From positions 248,001 through 312,000 of the forward strand of contig SEMN01000056.1 in NCBI GenBank assembly GCA_005408345.1: a DNA stretch of 64,000 nt, in the 5' to 3' direction. Positions 1 through 12,817 of the stretch are shown piece after piece. Source of the stretch: Macquaria australasica (Eukaryota > Chordata > Actinopteri > Centrarchiformes > Percichthyidae). The notes under the pieces are model-generated. The model was not told the DNA's origin. It saw only the letters and a program-made list of their open reading frames with translations, and made no database searches. The number at the start of each line of letters is the position of its first letter. The first letter of the stretch is position 1. The position numbers were made by a program, and so were the translations under genes.

Positions 1-1485
1 GCCGTTCAAAGAGTTACTGAAAAATGCCACATAGGCCACTTGTTAAAAGCAGTTTCTTTTTTCCACACAATGACGGCCACACTATATGGCAGACAACAAA
101 GCCGAGTAGTCAGCGTAAATAAATACAAGCATTCTTGCTCCGCAGAGATGGCATCCCCCTGGTTTAATTATCGCTCTTGTCAATCGAGGTGGAAGAATAC
201 GGCACCTGACAAGGCGCGTCCCCATTCTCTCATCTCGCATAGGCCTTTTTCACAGCCTGAGATGCACAGACACCCTTCAGCAAACAGCCAAATCAAACCC
301 CAAGATGGAGGCATTCTGTTGCCCTAAACACCCAGGTAACTTTACAGTGTCGAGTTGCTGAATGCCTTTGACACCTCAGAAATAGGGTCTATTCAACTTC
401 GACAATTGTCCCTGGTTTTTCTCAAGCATGATGCATTTGCACAACAATGGCAGCTGCATCATATATGAATACCGTCCCAGGGATGTGGTTATGCAGCTAT
501 CTTTCCCGGTGACTCCAATTCACATTCCAGCGCTTTCAAGGTGCCTTTATTTGATGCTTAAACTCCACAGGCAATGGATGGCTGCTGCAGGATGCCTGAG
601 CCCACAGAAATGAAGTCGACACAAAGTATGGAAATGGATCGCACCTCCAGATCTGTACGGTGAGAGCTCAGCACAGGGACATTATGGAGTGGGGGGGTGT
701 GCAGGCCATTCCACAAGGAGAACCTCCCATGGGTCTCGTTTCAGAGAGGAAACCCACACGTGTTATTTTCAAGAGGTCAAAGCCAGAGGTAACATTACAG
801 TTAGAGCAGTGATGTAGTGTAAGACTCACACAGGCCTGTTGGCCTCCTTCTCCACTCTGTAAGATAGGGTAATTTGGAGCAGCATTTATATTAGCCTTGG
901 ATTCGGTGTCGATATTTCATGATACAGCAATGAATGAGTACACAAATTCTCAAGGCTCAACACATTCTCACAATTCCCAGCAGCCGCACTACAACAGTGT
1001 TTGTGTTGTTCCCTCTAAGGACAACTACAAGCCTGCATGTACATGATTGTCAGAGCAGAGGTTAGGTGCTCATGGCAACGCAGGCTTTGAATACCACAAC
1101 GGCAGCACTGTATCAGCAAGACTGACAGAGGCAGATTGATTCGAGGTCCAATAAACATGGTTGTCAGTCTTATTTCCTTCCTCTATGGGTCCATGAGTTA
1201 AATACATGCTAGAAACAGCACGGTAGTCATTTGCACTGATTTGTGCAGTGAAATCACAAGACGGCCCAGAAAAGACCTTACAGGGACCCTTCTGTGTGAA
1301 GTCATGTAGGTGGTGCCACTAAACCCCAAAATATTAAGAGATTCAAACAGAATTATTAAAATTATGAAGAATAATTCACCCCTCCATGTCAGATGTAGTA
1401 AAGTCTAACACATGTTTAAGGCTGCAACTAACGATTATTTTAATTATCGATGAATCTGTTGATTATTTTCTTGATTCATCGATTA

Positions 1486-1739
1486 CAGTTTTTTGCCGAT
1501 TGCTTACACACTGAAAGTGAATGCGTAGACAAAAGCAACAAAACCTTTAACTTTTGTAACCATGCCTTAAACAAAGGCACCAAAAGTACAAACATATTTT
1601 CTACTTTGCACTTTGTTTGCAACTCTGCAACACACTTCTTGCAAAACATTTACATTAGACACTTTGTTCAAGAATAAAATCTCTTGCAATCAATGGGAAA
1701 ACACTTCTATTCAAAATGCAAAGCATACCTGCAATTGGC

Positions 1740-1776
<37 letters not shown>

Positions 1777-2381
1777 AAACACTAATACACACAATGAACA
1801 CCAATCAGTCTGAGCCTTAGCACTACAAATAGACCTCAGGTAAGCTCACCTCTTCTGTGAGAACTTTGCAAACATGCAGGCAGTGAAAGCGAGAGGAAGA
1901 GAGGGAGAGGAGGAGGAGGACAAGAACAAAGAAGGGGACCAGGCAATAGACAGAAACATATTTCTGATCTATTATATTGATTACTGTACTGTAATTCTAC
2001 TTCTTTGTGTTTTGTTGTTGTTGTTGTAAAAACCTGCAATGGCAAAAAAAAAATTTTTTTTCTGAAGCCTTTCTATTTTTGTGTTCACTGAAATGTGAGT
2101 AGATGTAAAGTACTGGAACAATGTTTCACAGAAGCCTGTATGAGAAAATGAAAAAGGTATACAAAGTACTAAAGTGTAATTCACACGCTGCATGTGTGCA
2201 TCATTTTGTTGCAAATATGCCATTTTGAAAAAGGATTGCTAGGTTGTGATTACAGAGTTTCATTTTGACATAGAAGTGGGATGTTTGTCTCCAAGAGTTG
2301 TGTCTTATTTGACTTGTGTGTAGAGTTTTGACATGATGAGCCAAATTCTGCAACAAGTGTGTAAGCAATCGGCAAAACGTG
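1486..2381 (+). mobile_element. Tc1/mariner-like non-autonomous element, 896 bp, with TIRs and TA target
   Basis: Imperfect terminal inverted repeats at 1486-1513 and about 2354-2381 share an exact 22-base core (1492-1513 against 2356-2377; inner motif GCCGATTGCTTACACAC). The flanks are TA at 1484-1485 and TA at 2382-2383, as Tc1/mariner-type elements produce. The interior has an AC17 microsatellite (1741-1774) and, from the ATG at 1875, a short frame starting MQAVKARGRE and rich in Glu, which resembles a heavily deleted transposase start. That last point is weak inference. There is no intact transposase. Confidence 0.8.
1741..1774. repeat. (AC)17 microsatellite
   Basis: Pure AC alternation inside the Tc1/mariner-like element. 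Confidence 0.98.
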
Positions 2382-2896
2382 TAATCATTTGGTATCAAAT
2401 ATCAGAAAATATAAAAAAAATATCCACACAATTTCTCAAAGGTGAAGTTGACATATTCAAATTGCTTGTTTTGTCCAACCAACAGTCCCAAACACAAAGA
2501 CATAGATTTACTATCATAGAAGAAAACCAGCAAATGTTCACATTTGTTGATCTGGAACCAGTAAATTTCTGGCATTTTTGCTTAAAAAAATTACTTTAAA
2601 TAACTTATTGATTATGAGAATAGTTGCCAGTTAATTTTCTGTCAATTGACTAACTAATTAATTGACTCCTTGTGTCATCTCTAGACATGTCAGCTCCACA
2701 CATATATTGTAAACATTATACATAGTGCTCTAAACATTGTATGTAGTGTTCACATTAATATGCACTAAAACTACTGTGTATTAAACTATGTATGAATATA
2801 CAGAACTCTTTCATATGTTGAATCTAGTATGTCTATACTATATGATTAATATTTTGCAAACTAATCAACATGATTTTATTTGGGGTCCAGTCCATG

Positions 2897-2916
2897 TTAT
2901 TATTATTATTATTATT
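2897..2916. repeat. (TTA)n microsatellite
   Basis: Uninterrupted trinucleotide run of about 20 nt. Confidence 0.95.
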
Positions 2917-5900
2917 TACTACTTCTACTTGTTTGTTATTTGCCTCTGCATCAGTATCATTTCTATATGAAATATTGGTTTTGTTTTACACTACAGAGGA
3001 AGGAGTCTTGTGTCTCCCACGGTGAGGGTGGTGGTGGGGAGAAAAAGGTGTTTTGACAGAAATAACAAAACTGTAATGAGTGTTGCTGGGTGTAGCTTAT
3101 GATTGAAACACTGACGGCTACAGATGTTTGAAAAAGAAAGTCAGACCGGCACAAACTCAGTGATGAATGTTGATGTATTTGTGATGAATATCACAAGGTT
3201 AATCGAATCAAGCAAAATATTCCGTTTTTATTAAATTAAGCCAACATCAAGTTAATATGTTAGATCAGATGCATCCATTGGGTTATACTTTCATCAACTC
3301 TGCTTTATCATTTAACCTACTAATCCTCTAATAAGTGCAGATCTGAATTGCTGGTGTATAGCTTACAGTTATAACAGTAACCCTGTATTATGATGATACT
3401 GTCACATTCACTAAGATGGTGGATGTCATTTTAGTTTAGGTTATCAAAGCTTTTCTTTGCCAGCCATTTTGCCTTCAGGCAATTCAGTGACTGGCTGCAC
3501 ATCCTTGACCATACTTGATCATAAAGGACATGGCTGTTTGTGTCTCACTGTAAACATTACATCACAATCAAGTCACTTTAACAGAGGCTCTAGTTTTTCA
3601 CCCAATCAGCTGAAGGAAATTGTACAGTAATACATCAAGTCGTATGACTTCCAAGTCTCATCCTTTCCAAGACTGCATGAATCATAAATTCTGGCCAGAA
3701 AATCCACAGCATGTAGTTCACTATGAAGAGCAGACATTAATAAAGTTAATATTTCAGATTTGATTTGAGTAAAATGTCCTGCCACGCCATTTGATTTTTT
3801 CAATCACTCTGATCCTCGATTTCTACACATCCCACGATGCATTCCTTCACTTTATCACCTTCTATGCTATCCTTCACACTAAATGGATTCAAAAACTTGT
3901 TGCCCTTTGCTGAAAACCGAGTACCTGTCACACTGCCCTCTTAATACTCGCGGTTCAAGGGGTTTCAGTGTTTGCTGGGTGGTGTCTTGCATTAAAAAGC
4001 CTTGGTAGTCATTGCACTGTTGTAATAAAACCCAAGCATTTAACATGCACATTTATGGTCCTCAATAACCCAGAAGTCTTAATAAAAATGAAAGCTGACA
4101 TTGGCATGAAGGATCCTCCACACTAGCTGTCTTTAATGTCCAAGACGTTCCATTAAAAGGGGAGCACTTCCTCAGAAGCGGAGCTTTTATCCTGATTGCT
4201 TACAGGAAGAGAGGGAAAAAAAAGAAACCAAACGACCTTCAGCAGCTCTACAACTAGCCCTTCCCTCATGTGTGCTTCATGAATAGATGCGTCTGCGTGC
4301 ACATATTTATTTTAGCATATTTTCTGTAGGTTGTGATGGGAGAAACAGAAATATCAACTCTCTTATACGCATGCACGAAGAGATATATGTACAAATACAC
4401 GTCTGAGTCATTGGCTACTTGGTATTCTGTTCATGTGCAGAGAAGCCATCTCACTTTTTATATCATAATGATTATTAGGAGATAGGGAAAAAGCCAAATC
4501 TGCATGTTCAATTAGTGCTTGTGCGATGCCAGATAGATAATACATGGGACTGGCTAATGTCCTTGCTTCTGAACTTCTTCAGCCGTTTTCTGTTTGAAGC
4601 CAGAGAAAAAGAAGATGGGGACAGAGATTTCCCTCTGTGGGAACACAACTGTTGAGCTACATTTAATAAGCTGGTCAAAAACACTCTCCTGCCGAGAGAG
4701 ACTGCGCTTTTAATGACCATTCTGCTTCCAAAGTCTCAGATGTGTGGCTAGATTGCTTGCCACATAGCAGACAAGGCAGCCATCTTATTAATAGCAACGC
4801 ACCACACATGCTGCAGACCAGGGAGCAGAAACCCAGAGAGGGAGAAATGGAGAGAGACACAGTGGCACATTGAGAGAAAGTGTGTGTCCCTTGCATGCTT
4901 TTACTGTCTGTGAAGGCAGGGAGACAGATGGGTGCAGTGAGGAGGAGATTAGATGGAGGACCGGGGTCTAAAAAATCCAGCCCTCACGAGAGGACGTCCA
5001 GGCCAGCCTCCACGCAGGTCAGAAGGGGGGAGGCTCGGTGATGAATGTACCCTGTGACTGGAGCCCTCGGCACGCCCACATGCAGACACCACCAAGGCCA
5101 GGCCAGAGGAGCAGGCAATCAAAGAGAGAGGCCGGAGGGCTAAGATGATATAGGAGGATCCAGCTTGTTAAATAGGCTTCAGGAGGAGCATGGAGCATCT
5201 GAAGTAAGTCGTCACTCTGCCACCAAAGGAGTCTCTGTTAGAAAGTCTATGCACTGTAGGCAGTGATGACAGACTGTATACAGGAAGAGTGGGAATACTG
5301 TCATTAAATACACCGACACACCAGGGAGCTGCAGAACAGTGTGTCATCGCTGATTTACTTTTTTTTTTTTTTTACCTGGGCCTCGTTATCCTGCATCTGA
5401 GCAGCAGGTGAAGGAAAATGTTTGTGTGTGCATGTGTGTGCATGCAGACATGTGGATCCTATGCCATCATATTGTACCTTATGCTACGCCTGAATCCAAA
5501 CACGCCACATTCAATGTGACACCACTACCTCCATTTCTAGGTATAGAGTATGAATATTTATTGGTGAGCAAGTCGAAATAAAAAGTCAAATCAGGAGATG
5601 AGGGTGGAGGAGCCATGTGCATTGTTTATTACATTGTTTCCTGATTTACTTTCCATTCACAGTGCAAAGTAGGAAAGTCAATATAAGGCGCTCTTCCTGA
5701 GACGCAACAGTCTTCTAACATGGATAGAAAATTATTACACAAAATGCATTACTAGAGGCCTCCTGAAACCAGGTGTGTTCATGTCACAGTGTATAATTCA
5801 TTTGATTATAGATTTTTACTTCAATTTCCCCCCGCTATGTGGATCCAGACACTGATTCCTTTCTTGTTTATTGCGTTGTCTTGGCAACGAGACCATCCTA

Positions 5901-7707
5901 CCAGTTTTCACTTCAACAGTTAAGGCTCTAGGAGAGGAGGAGGATGAGGAGAGGAGGGGTAAAGTACAGCGGAGGTTGTGAAAGCAGGTGCAAAAAGACA
6001 TTTCTTCACTTGGATTTCCTGTCACATCCTGCAGCCCACTCAAGTCCTAAACTTTATATAATTACAACAATCTGTGCTCCGAGAGAGACTGTGTGAAATC
6101 TGATTGCCATTGGTAACATTCGCAGCAAGAGTCCTGGCGTGATAGAAGGCTTCCTGTTTCAATTTCCTAGGATCCCTCAAGTTTTACTGGCTCTATTTTT
6201 TTTCATCCTATCAGTGGGGCATACATTTCCATTCAGGGGAAAAAACAGACCCGGTAATATCCAATTTACTAGGAGGCAGAGGAGATGGTTTCACTGGCAG
6301 TATAATAACATGCTACATGGAGCGTAGCATTATGGTGTATGAATAAAAAAGGCATTTATGGTAAAAATTCAATCCAAAAGCAGTCATCATTCATCGGAGG
6401 AAATCAAGGCAATTAGTAACACTTTAATGCAAATTGGAGAACGAAAAACACATCACAAATCCCTGGCACTGTAATGGGGACCAAAGGAGAGTAGCTCAAA
6501 TGACCTCTTTCAAATGCACATTGGTCTGCTAATCAAAAATCCAACAACAGAGATTTTACTCTGCCTAGTGACAAGCAAAAGAATTGTGTGTGTATGAGTA
6601 TGTGTTAGTGTGTGTGGTGGTTGGGCGCATGCCACTTAATAGATTCCCACAGCTGACCACAGTATTGCCTAAGACCAATCTAATGCATGAGTGATTTCTT
6701 TAATGTAATTCACTGCTATGTAATGTACAGCGAAAGCCCTGTGTTATATTTCCAATCATGTGTGTCCAAAGCAGCATGTTTGTGGCTTGTTAACATGTCC
6801 ACAAGCAGGCTACGTATGAGGCGTGGCTGAATGTAAAGATTTCTCATTCGGAATATTACCACCACATTAAAAATGCAGAAAAACATCAACATTGTTACAC
6901 AACAACACCTCAGTATCCTGATAGCCTGTCATGTGCACGACACCGCTATCAATTAAACGCAAAACAAACAGCCAGCTTTTAAACTGATGGACAAATACGT
7001 GACTGGCTGTAATAATTGCAGGTTAAGGATGATGCGGTGTCCATATGGTTCTGCTGGGTGCAATTCATGGCTGGAGCTCCAACAAACATAAGCCAAAGCA
7101 CTTCCTGCGAGAACTTACCTATAAGCAGTAAGGCTCCGTCTTAATTCAGTGACGCATTAGAGGAGCATGAGTATGAGGGATGTTTATCGTATGTCCAGGT
7201 TAAGCGCACATGCTGCATTAAAGACATGGACAACATGGGCAGTAAATCATCGTGGAGTAGCATTAAGGTAGCCAGCAGATAAACAACACTGCTTTCAAAG
7301 AGAGCAGTGTGTATGTGTGTGTGTCATTTAGCACGACTGTGGCTACACTAAAAGCTCTCCCAGGTACACCATGTCCATTTTTATCTTGCTTACAAAGACT
7401 ATAAGTACATTTTTATTTCTGACACAGAGAAGGATACTAGCAAACCAGCAGAGCACTTCAAGACCCACATGTGGTCTGAAATATGCCGTGGAGTTTCAAT
7501 TTCTGGATGGGAATGAACATCACAGTCATTTAAATGCAAACACCTGCTTCTTAAAACATTTGTTATGCTGTATAGTACAGTTGAATACATTACTCAATAC
7601 CTCGCTGGCTGCATCGCCAGTTTCTAATATCAAGCAGCCTACACACCAGCAGGCATGAGCTTCACAGCTGTATCACCCATCCTCCCCGCCCCCCTGCTGT
7701 ACTGTAC

Positions 7708-7893
7708 CTTCAGAGTGGTGGGAGAGGGTGAGCAGGCTGACGCAGGAAGCTCCGATCCCAGAACCGAACACAGTAATGCGGTTGGAGTCTCCTCCGAAGA
7801 AGCCGATGTTCTCACTGATCCACCTTAAGGCCTGGATCTGGTCCAGGAGCCCGTAGTTCCCTTTAGCAGCCTGGTCACCGGTACTGAGGAAGC
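7708..7893 (-). CDS. nlgn3: nlgn3 186-nt exon (nucleophile-elbow region)
   Basis: Acceptor gttgcag after a pyrimidine/TG-rich tract, donor gtacag, phase 1 on both sides, 62 codons. It contains FLSTGDQAAKGNYGLLDQIQ, ALRWISENIGFFGGD and VFGSGIGASCVSLLTLSHHSE. In FGSGIG the nucleophile-elbow serine of cholinesterases is Gly (about residue 293), the hallmark of catalytically dead neuroligins. Residue 284 is Ser where FGGDP is usual. The following large neuroligin exon (rest of the esterase domain) is not found in 1-7707, so the gene continues beyond the left edge. Confidence 0.97.
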
Positions 7894-10800
7894 CTGCAAC
7901 ACACACACAGATTCAGAGATTAAAAACTCACCCAGAGACAGATAATTAACTAAATCATATTGTCATGCACATACTGAAATTTGCACTTGAACTAAATTTA
8001 AAAAAGTAGGTAGTCTGCAGCTTGCACGTGCAATATGCCACGGCTATTTATTTTGCATGTGCATCTGCAGTATAAAAGGTTGTCCGCAATGACTAACCCC
8101 ACCCCGCTGTTGTCAGAAGAACCATGATGCCAGGTGACAGCAGCAGTGAAATCATGACTTATTGGATGACACGGCTGTTTGTAAAATAGGAGTGTGTGCG
8201 ACCACATGTCATCTGCACCTTATGGGAAATCAATGGCATGTCTCCCCGGGTGAACACCCATCATCAGATATATTGAGCAGTACTGATGAAAACCTTACGA
8301 ATCTATAAAAACTCCACAGACAGAGAGAGAAAAAGACGTGATAATAAGATTTACACTCATTATATATCCTATCAGAGTTACCACCTTCCTCTGACATATT
8401 CCGATTCTCTCTCACACTCTAAACATTCACAACAGGCGCTATCCGTGCGCATATTCCTCCGTGTCTGTGTAATCTGCTATATGATGTCTGAGTTGGACAG
8501 AGAGTCTCTCTTGGGTACATCAGAGCTCATGTTAACACACCACCCTCTCCCAGCTGCTCTCCAGGGCCTAAGCCATGCTGAATGATGGGTAATCGAGAGT
8601 CGTGGGAGAAGATCAAAGGCAAGCAATCCCCGCAGTCCCCATGGTGGACTCAGTGTCCATCAAACCCCTGAACATGCATGCGAAGTGACAGCTAGGAGAC
8701 ATGCGTGGAAACCAAGACCCCCGTCTCCTTAGTGGCAACACCGCCAAACATTTCACAAGCAATAAATGGGCTGGTGGGTAAATGCTCGCAAGCCTCCAGT
8801 GATGGTCCTTCAGCATCTCAGCATTGTTTCTAACATCTATTTCATGGTCTATGCCTCCATATAATGATGAGCTCTCTGTGTTTAAGTCCTTAGGGGGGGA
8901 AAAGGGAATAGTTTTGTTATCAGCAATGCAAAAGAAAAAAAAAAAGAAAGGTCAAATCTGTGTGTTTTTGACTCAGGTCAGCACAGAGATGCTCACTTTA
9001 GATAAACACAGATTAGAAAGCAGCTGCTCCGGGCTCATTAGCCGTTTTATGGCATGTATGTACAACAAGGATGCATGTCTGCCAATCCCTATTTTCTCTC
9101 TTTGAGTGAATCAGAGACTATAGAGGGCGCATCCTCCTGCTCCACCCCCAAAAGCACACCCGCCTCGCCCAGAATGCCTGCTGGCAGCAACAAAGAGGGT
9201 GGGCAGGGGAAAGGCCAGGCCTGATCATCAATAGGAGAGAGGCGGTGGCACAGGAAGCAAAGCAGAAGACAAATGGATCAACAGATGGTCTCCTTCAGAC
9301 ACATCCCTGAGGATGACAGAGCAGCAGGGCACATGCGGAGAGAGAGTGAAAGAGACAGGCAGAGGAGCAGAGACGGACACAGACAGAGAGAGAGGAGAGA
9401 GCAGGTCTCCAATTGAAGAGCTTTTCCTTTTCTTTTTTCTCTTGCGGCTCCTCCTCGCGTTCCGTCATAACTAAAGGACAACAGCTTTTACAACCCTCTC
9501 CCGGGTGCTGTGGAGAGAGAGGAGACGTGACTCTCTCAGAATAACCCTCATTTGCGAAATGGTTCACACTTCACCAAGTGTATGTCAGATGGGGTTAGGA
9601 AATGTCAGAAGACTGACATGTGAAAGGAATTCTGTGCAACTGTTCGCCTAATTGAAAAGATATAGTAAACATTATCCATTTGGCATTGTAATATGAGGAA
9701 TTACTAAATGACAAAATGCAAATCATTAGAGTTGGATCCCCAGCTGGCAGAATAAAGCACTGCTCAATGCTCTAGTATTATGTGGCTTTTTGTTTAGCCG
9801 TGTTGATTGCTCTGCATTTATAAATGAAACAGGTCATTAAAATGTAGAGGTGGAATCCAATATCTTAGACAACAAGACGTGCTGCAGGCTGCATTTAAAA
9901 ATACATCTAATATAGCTGCTGGTTATGTTTTAATTGGAAAGGTGACAGAAAGTATTTTCTTTGGAAAACAATTAAGATAGCAAAGTAATTGTTTTTATGC
10001 ATGGCTATTTGTATTTTTACATTTATAGCAGACTGTGGTGTTTATGCTCATGCTCTGGAGGTGTTTGCTATTTTTTGTTTCATGGCTATTTCTTTACGTC
10101 CATCACCTATGCTTCGCCTTCAGACTTTCAGTCTGCTTTGCTAGAATAAGGTACAGGAACTGACTATTCAAATAATGACACATGATAAAGATTCCCTTTG
10201 TCTCTGGTTTGAGTTATTCAAATTTCCTCCTTACTCACCAGGGATTTGGTTATAGATTTCCAGATCTAGCAGATGATCCCTGTCTCATCAGCACTGCGTG
10301 GGCTTTGGCTGAACATGAACCGTGATATACAGTACATCTGCTCATAGCTCACTCCTACGTGCACAGGACCTTGGGATTCTGGGCTGCAACTTAATGCTTC
10401 TGAACTATTTGGTCAGGCTGGTTATGTGCTTGACTGAGCTACTCGACCTGACATTCAATTGAGATTTTTAATACACACTAGGTGCTGCTTTACAATAAGC
10501 ATTTAATTGTAAACTGTAATCACATAATATCCATCTTTGTTAGCAGCCTGAATTCAAATTAATATGCAAATTCTCTTTTAAATGATCTGACCAATTAACT
10601 GTTTGGCACAAACAGTATACACAATTACAGTGTCCCAAGTCAAGTTAATTCAACAAACATAAAATAACCATTTAACAGTAAATAGTTCTAGTTGATCTGA
10701 TACTTTGAAAGTAAAGTGCATACAAATTAATTTGCACTAATTTAATTTTCTCTGTGACATTATTAATCTTGCCTGTTGTGAGTTCTGTAACAAACTGTAG

Positions 10801-12598
10801 ATTAAATGTGGGATGTTTTTTTTCAATTCAGTCTCAATAACTGAGGCGAAGCCCAAGCCTTACACATTCAGGCTGCACAGCAGTGTCATATATGGTTTGC
10901 CCTAATGCTTTTTTTCTCTTAAAAAAACAGATATTGTTTTGCATACCAAGCACAAATGGTTCGGTTTAAAAGAGTGCTTTGTTAAGACAAAGGAAATAAG
11001 GAAAAATGCCCTGACGTTGAACTACACTGGAGGAAAGGAATCATACAACTGATTTTCATTTAAGTCAACCTTCTTATATCATGTACACCACATCTAAAAT
11101 GTATTTAAAACAATCTGTTTAGAAAACTGGTTATATAAGCATCACTTGCGAAAGGTCATTCCAACAAATAACCTTCCAAAAATGGAATTTAACCTGTCTA
11201 CACATGTCAGCTGGATTAGACATGAAATATGCATGAGAGTTCCTTATTCACTGCAAACAAACTGCATGAGTTAATAACAGTGATTCTGTGCTTTTTATCT
11301 GCATGTTAGAACTGTAATTTGTCCCGACTGATTACATGATGTGTTTTTGTATCGTGTCTCAAAGCTGTTCTTCCTTGACAGTGATGTGGTGCACAGCTAT
11401 ATGAAGAACTGGTATTTTCTCCTTATGGCAGCACAGAGTCAGAGATTCAGTCCTGATCTCAGTCGACCGTGGTTTGGTCGCGGCCAGGTCAGGTTTACAC
11501 CTGTCACCTTGCATCGTCCTTGCCGGACAAAACACTATATGTATGTAGTACAGCTCCCCCTACTAGGAACTTAGCCGCCCATGTCACCTTAACATGGCCA
11601 GAGGGTCAGTGAATGTATACAGCATGACGGCGTCCCCTCTCTGCAGTGTTTGAGCTTCATCCACCGTGCCGGAAGCAACACATGAGCAGCAGACACTGAT
11701 GTTCAGAGACCAGGAGATCACCGCTCAAATCCAGCACTTTTCCATTTCCACACATTTTCACACACCAGCCACAATCACTGCATCACCTGAACATCAGTGA
11801 AAGTGAGTTTATTTTTCCAAAAAGCCAGCGCCGAGCGTGATGCCACATAATGCATTTTGCGGCTTGATCGTATTTTATCAATAAGCACGCACCACTATCT
11901 CAGTCTAAACTGAGCGTCTCCGTTTCCTCCTGAGCCGCAGCAGTGATTTCCTTTAGCCATGCCTCTCAGCATTGATATTGCTCTATTGATTATGATTTAA
12001 ATGTCTGTTTCCTATACGGTGGGCTATAACTCACAGTGTAGCGGAAAGAGGTGATGATAATGATCGCTCTGACCCCAGACATCTCTCTTAGCCTGGTCTC
12101 CAGGATAATGGAATGTGTGTAAAGTAATGGCGGAGGGTGAGAAGGGGGCAAGGAAGGGTGAGGGGGAGGGCAAAAGCTTGTTATTGAGCTGAAGAGCGAG
12201 CTTACACAAGGCCGTCTGTGTCCAACCTCTCCTTTGGTACCCGTCTCCCTCTTGCCCTCTCCCTCTATCTTTTCTCCCCCCTTCTCTTCTCTGGGGAAAT
12301 AAAGGCCCACACAGTCGCAGCCTTGACAGCCTCCCCTAAGAATCCCCCACTACAAAAGAGCTCCAACTTCCCCCCAGCTAGGCCAGGGCTGAATGGGAGC
12401 CACTGGGGTGTGGATGAGAAGCAGAGGAGGGAAGGGGCCACCCTCCACACAGCCACATAAAGGGCCTGTGTGTTGGGCTCACGATGAGCAAGGGACATAC
12501 CCAGCAGTCCATCCTCTGCACAGGGAGTCATTCCCACAAGATTTTTCATCCGCTTTTTTTTTTCTTTAGATGAAGATTTCATCACGCCGACAAGACTC

Positions 12599-12817
12599 AA
12601 AAAAAAAAAAAAAACTGGGTGAAGGAAGGGGAGGGGGGGGGGGGGGGGCTGAATGAAGGTGATTGCCACTTGGATCAGTGTACAGCTCCTGTTTACAGCT
12701 CGCTGCCCAATAGCATGACTGGAGCACAGTCTGATCTGAGAGCAGGAGAGCGAGAGGGATAGAGAAACAGTGAGAGAGAGAGAGAGAGAGCGAGAGAGGG
12801 AAAGAGAAAGAGAGAAG
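12599..12817. repeat. Low-complexity block: A16, G16 and GA repeat
   Basis: A16 at 12599-12614, G16 at 12633-12648, GA alternation at 12772-12790 inside a GA-rich stretch 12743-12817. It produces spurious long open frames on the minus strand. The G-run could form quadruplex structures and is a sequencing-error hotspot. Confidence 0.95.

Larger units (their letters stand above)
1421..2683 (+). repeat. Fish dispersed repeat (GCTGCAACTAACGATTA family) split by an insertion
   Basis: The left part, 1421-1485, starts gctgcaactaacgattattt and has the ATCGAT/GATTA alternation typical of a very common teleost repeat. The right part, 2384-2683, continues the same repeat (TTTGGT, a TTGCTTGTTTTGTCC block, an AAATTTCTGGCATTTTTGCTT block, then degenerate ATTAATTGACT). 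An inverted relative lies at 15640-15825. Family recognition is from memory. Confidence 0.75.
1..7707 (-). other. nlgn3: nlgn3 intron after the 186-nt exon (continues beyond left edge)
   Basis: No exon of the remaining neuroligin ectodomain is visible. It holds the nested transposon at 1421-2683, a TTA microsatellite, a T15 run at 5359, TG-rich stretches near 5420, 6590 and 7310, and an RFX X-box-like palindrome at 5875. The remainder, including 2700-5350 and 5900-7300, shows nothing I can name. The octamer ATGCAAAT occurs at 6427. Confidence 0.8.

Noticed and set aside
1..7707. Remaining neuroligin exons or the 3' end of the gene
   Set aside because: Looked for the large esterase-domain exon and the transmembrane/PDZ-ligand exon on the minus strand; no matching sequence found, so the gene continues outside the window.
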